DNA of 22,082 nt from a virus: the IMG/VR virus record IMGVR_UViG_3300021091_001997, positions 1-22,082 of that record; one strand, 5' to 3'. Below, piece after piece: positions 21,894-22,082 of the stretch. The notes beneath the pieces were generated by a model. That model saw nothing but the letters and a program-made list of their open reading frames with translations, was not told the origin of the DNA and made no database searches. The translations under genes and the position numbers were made by a program. The first letter of the stretch is position 1, and every line of letters starts with the position of its first letter.

Positions 21894-22082
21894 ATGCTAA
21901 CTGTTGAACTATTTGAAGAATTAGAAGGACCACCAGAGCCAACCCTAATAGACGCTCTGCGTGATTTCTTACCTATAGCAGTCCGTCATCTTAAACTCAA
22001 ACACTTACCAAAGATCAAGTTATTACGTGATGTAGACACAGAGCATATGTCTAGTTTTGGTAAGTTCTCAAACGAAGATCGC
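21894..22082 (+). CDS. Tagged phage protein, N-terminal part only (possible zinc peptidase-like)
   Basis: The frame is open from ATG 21894 to the window end (63 residues). The start MLTVELFEELEG is the Alt-type tag with L-F-E at 6-8. The next part, L-R-D-F-L-P-I-A-V-R-H-L-K-L-K-H-L-P-K-I-K-L, followed by S-S-F-G-K-F-S, resembles from memory phage proteins whose later part contains an H-E-x-x-H zinc peptidase-like motif. That part would lie beyond the window, so the family call is weak. It follows the amidoligase-like gene by eight bases. Confidence 0.6.
   Translation, partial: MLTVELFEELEGPPEPTLIDALRDFLPIAVRHLKLKHLPKIKLLRDVDTEHMSSFGKFSNEDR

Noticed and set aside
1-22082. Bacterial chromosome or prophage island reading, suggested by fabF, desaturases, speD and dps
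   Set aside because: Phage late-promoter motifs, capsid-type tags, adhesin and overlapping phage-family genes surround these genes on both sides; no host-type operon or integrase was seen.

Overview
The window reads as part of the late, virion-gene region of a large tailed phage of the T4-like (myovirus) kind, closest in style to the marine and freshwater 'cyanophage-type' members. Evidence: tightly packed genes, nearly all on the + strand, with ATGA or TAATG overlaps; T4-type late-promoter octamers (NATAAATA) in several of the few gaps; a glycine-rich tail adhesin; and many phage-only protein families. No tRNA, rRNA, CRISPR array, transposase or integrase was seen. The host cannot be named from this sequence; the secretion signal on one gene and the SpeD, FabF and desaturase genes fit a Gram-negative bacterium.

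Layout. (1) 1-2549: the end of a glycosyltransferase-like gene, two small beta-rich proteins, an adenylyltransferase-like enzyme, a small virion-type protein and a Dps/ferritin-like protein. (2) 2553-4817: a 495-residue likely structural or internal protein, one minus-strand gene with its own sigma70-type promoter, and a 75-residue tagged protein. (3) 4817-8087: an 803-residue glycine-rich tail fibre/adhesin and two small proteins behind it, one of them cupin-like. (4) 8148-11487: a lipid cassette of FabF-type ketoacyl synthase, two tandem membrane fatty-acid desaturases and a 2OG-Fe(II) oxygenase. (5) 11517-12606: an exported DNA/RNA non-specific endonuclease behind a perfect TATAAATA late motif, then a SpeD-like AdoMet decarboxylase. 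(6) 12638-22082: a block of twelve genes (last one cut by the window end) encoding a HAD 5'-nucleotidase-like protein, two Pol-beta-type nucleotidyltransferase-like proteins, basic paired-cysteine proteins, a degenerate pterin-dehydratase-like domain, a small Cys-His-Asp amidase-like protein, a methyltransferase-like protein, an amidoligase-like protein and others.

Main discovery candidate. Eleven proteins, mostly in blocks 2 and 6, carry an N-terminal peptide of the form M-[KR]-x-x-[DE]-[FL]-[IL]-x-E or M-L-x-x-[ED]-L-F-E. In each, an [IL]-x-E tripeptide ends within the first twelve residues. This matches the capsid-targeting peptides of T4 internal proteins (IPIII, MKTYQEFIAE) and Alt (MELITE...), which the gp21 prohead protease cuts after [LI]-x-E. 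Three more proteins keep a related start without the cut site. The lipid, adhesin, endonuclease, SpeD and Dps genes lack it. The inference is that the window encodes a large set of enzymes packaged inside the capsid and delivered with the DNA, and that the tag itself predicts which genes belong to the set.

How the parts may work together (inference): adhesin and cupin-like genes serve host recognition; the lipid cassette and exported nuclease alter the envelope or its surroundings late in infection; the tagged block supplies nucleotide-, NAD-, methyl- and amide-bond-modifying activities that would enter the next host with the genome.
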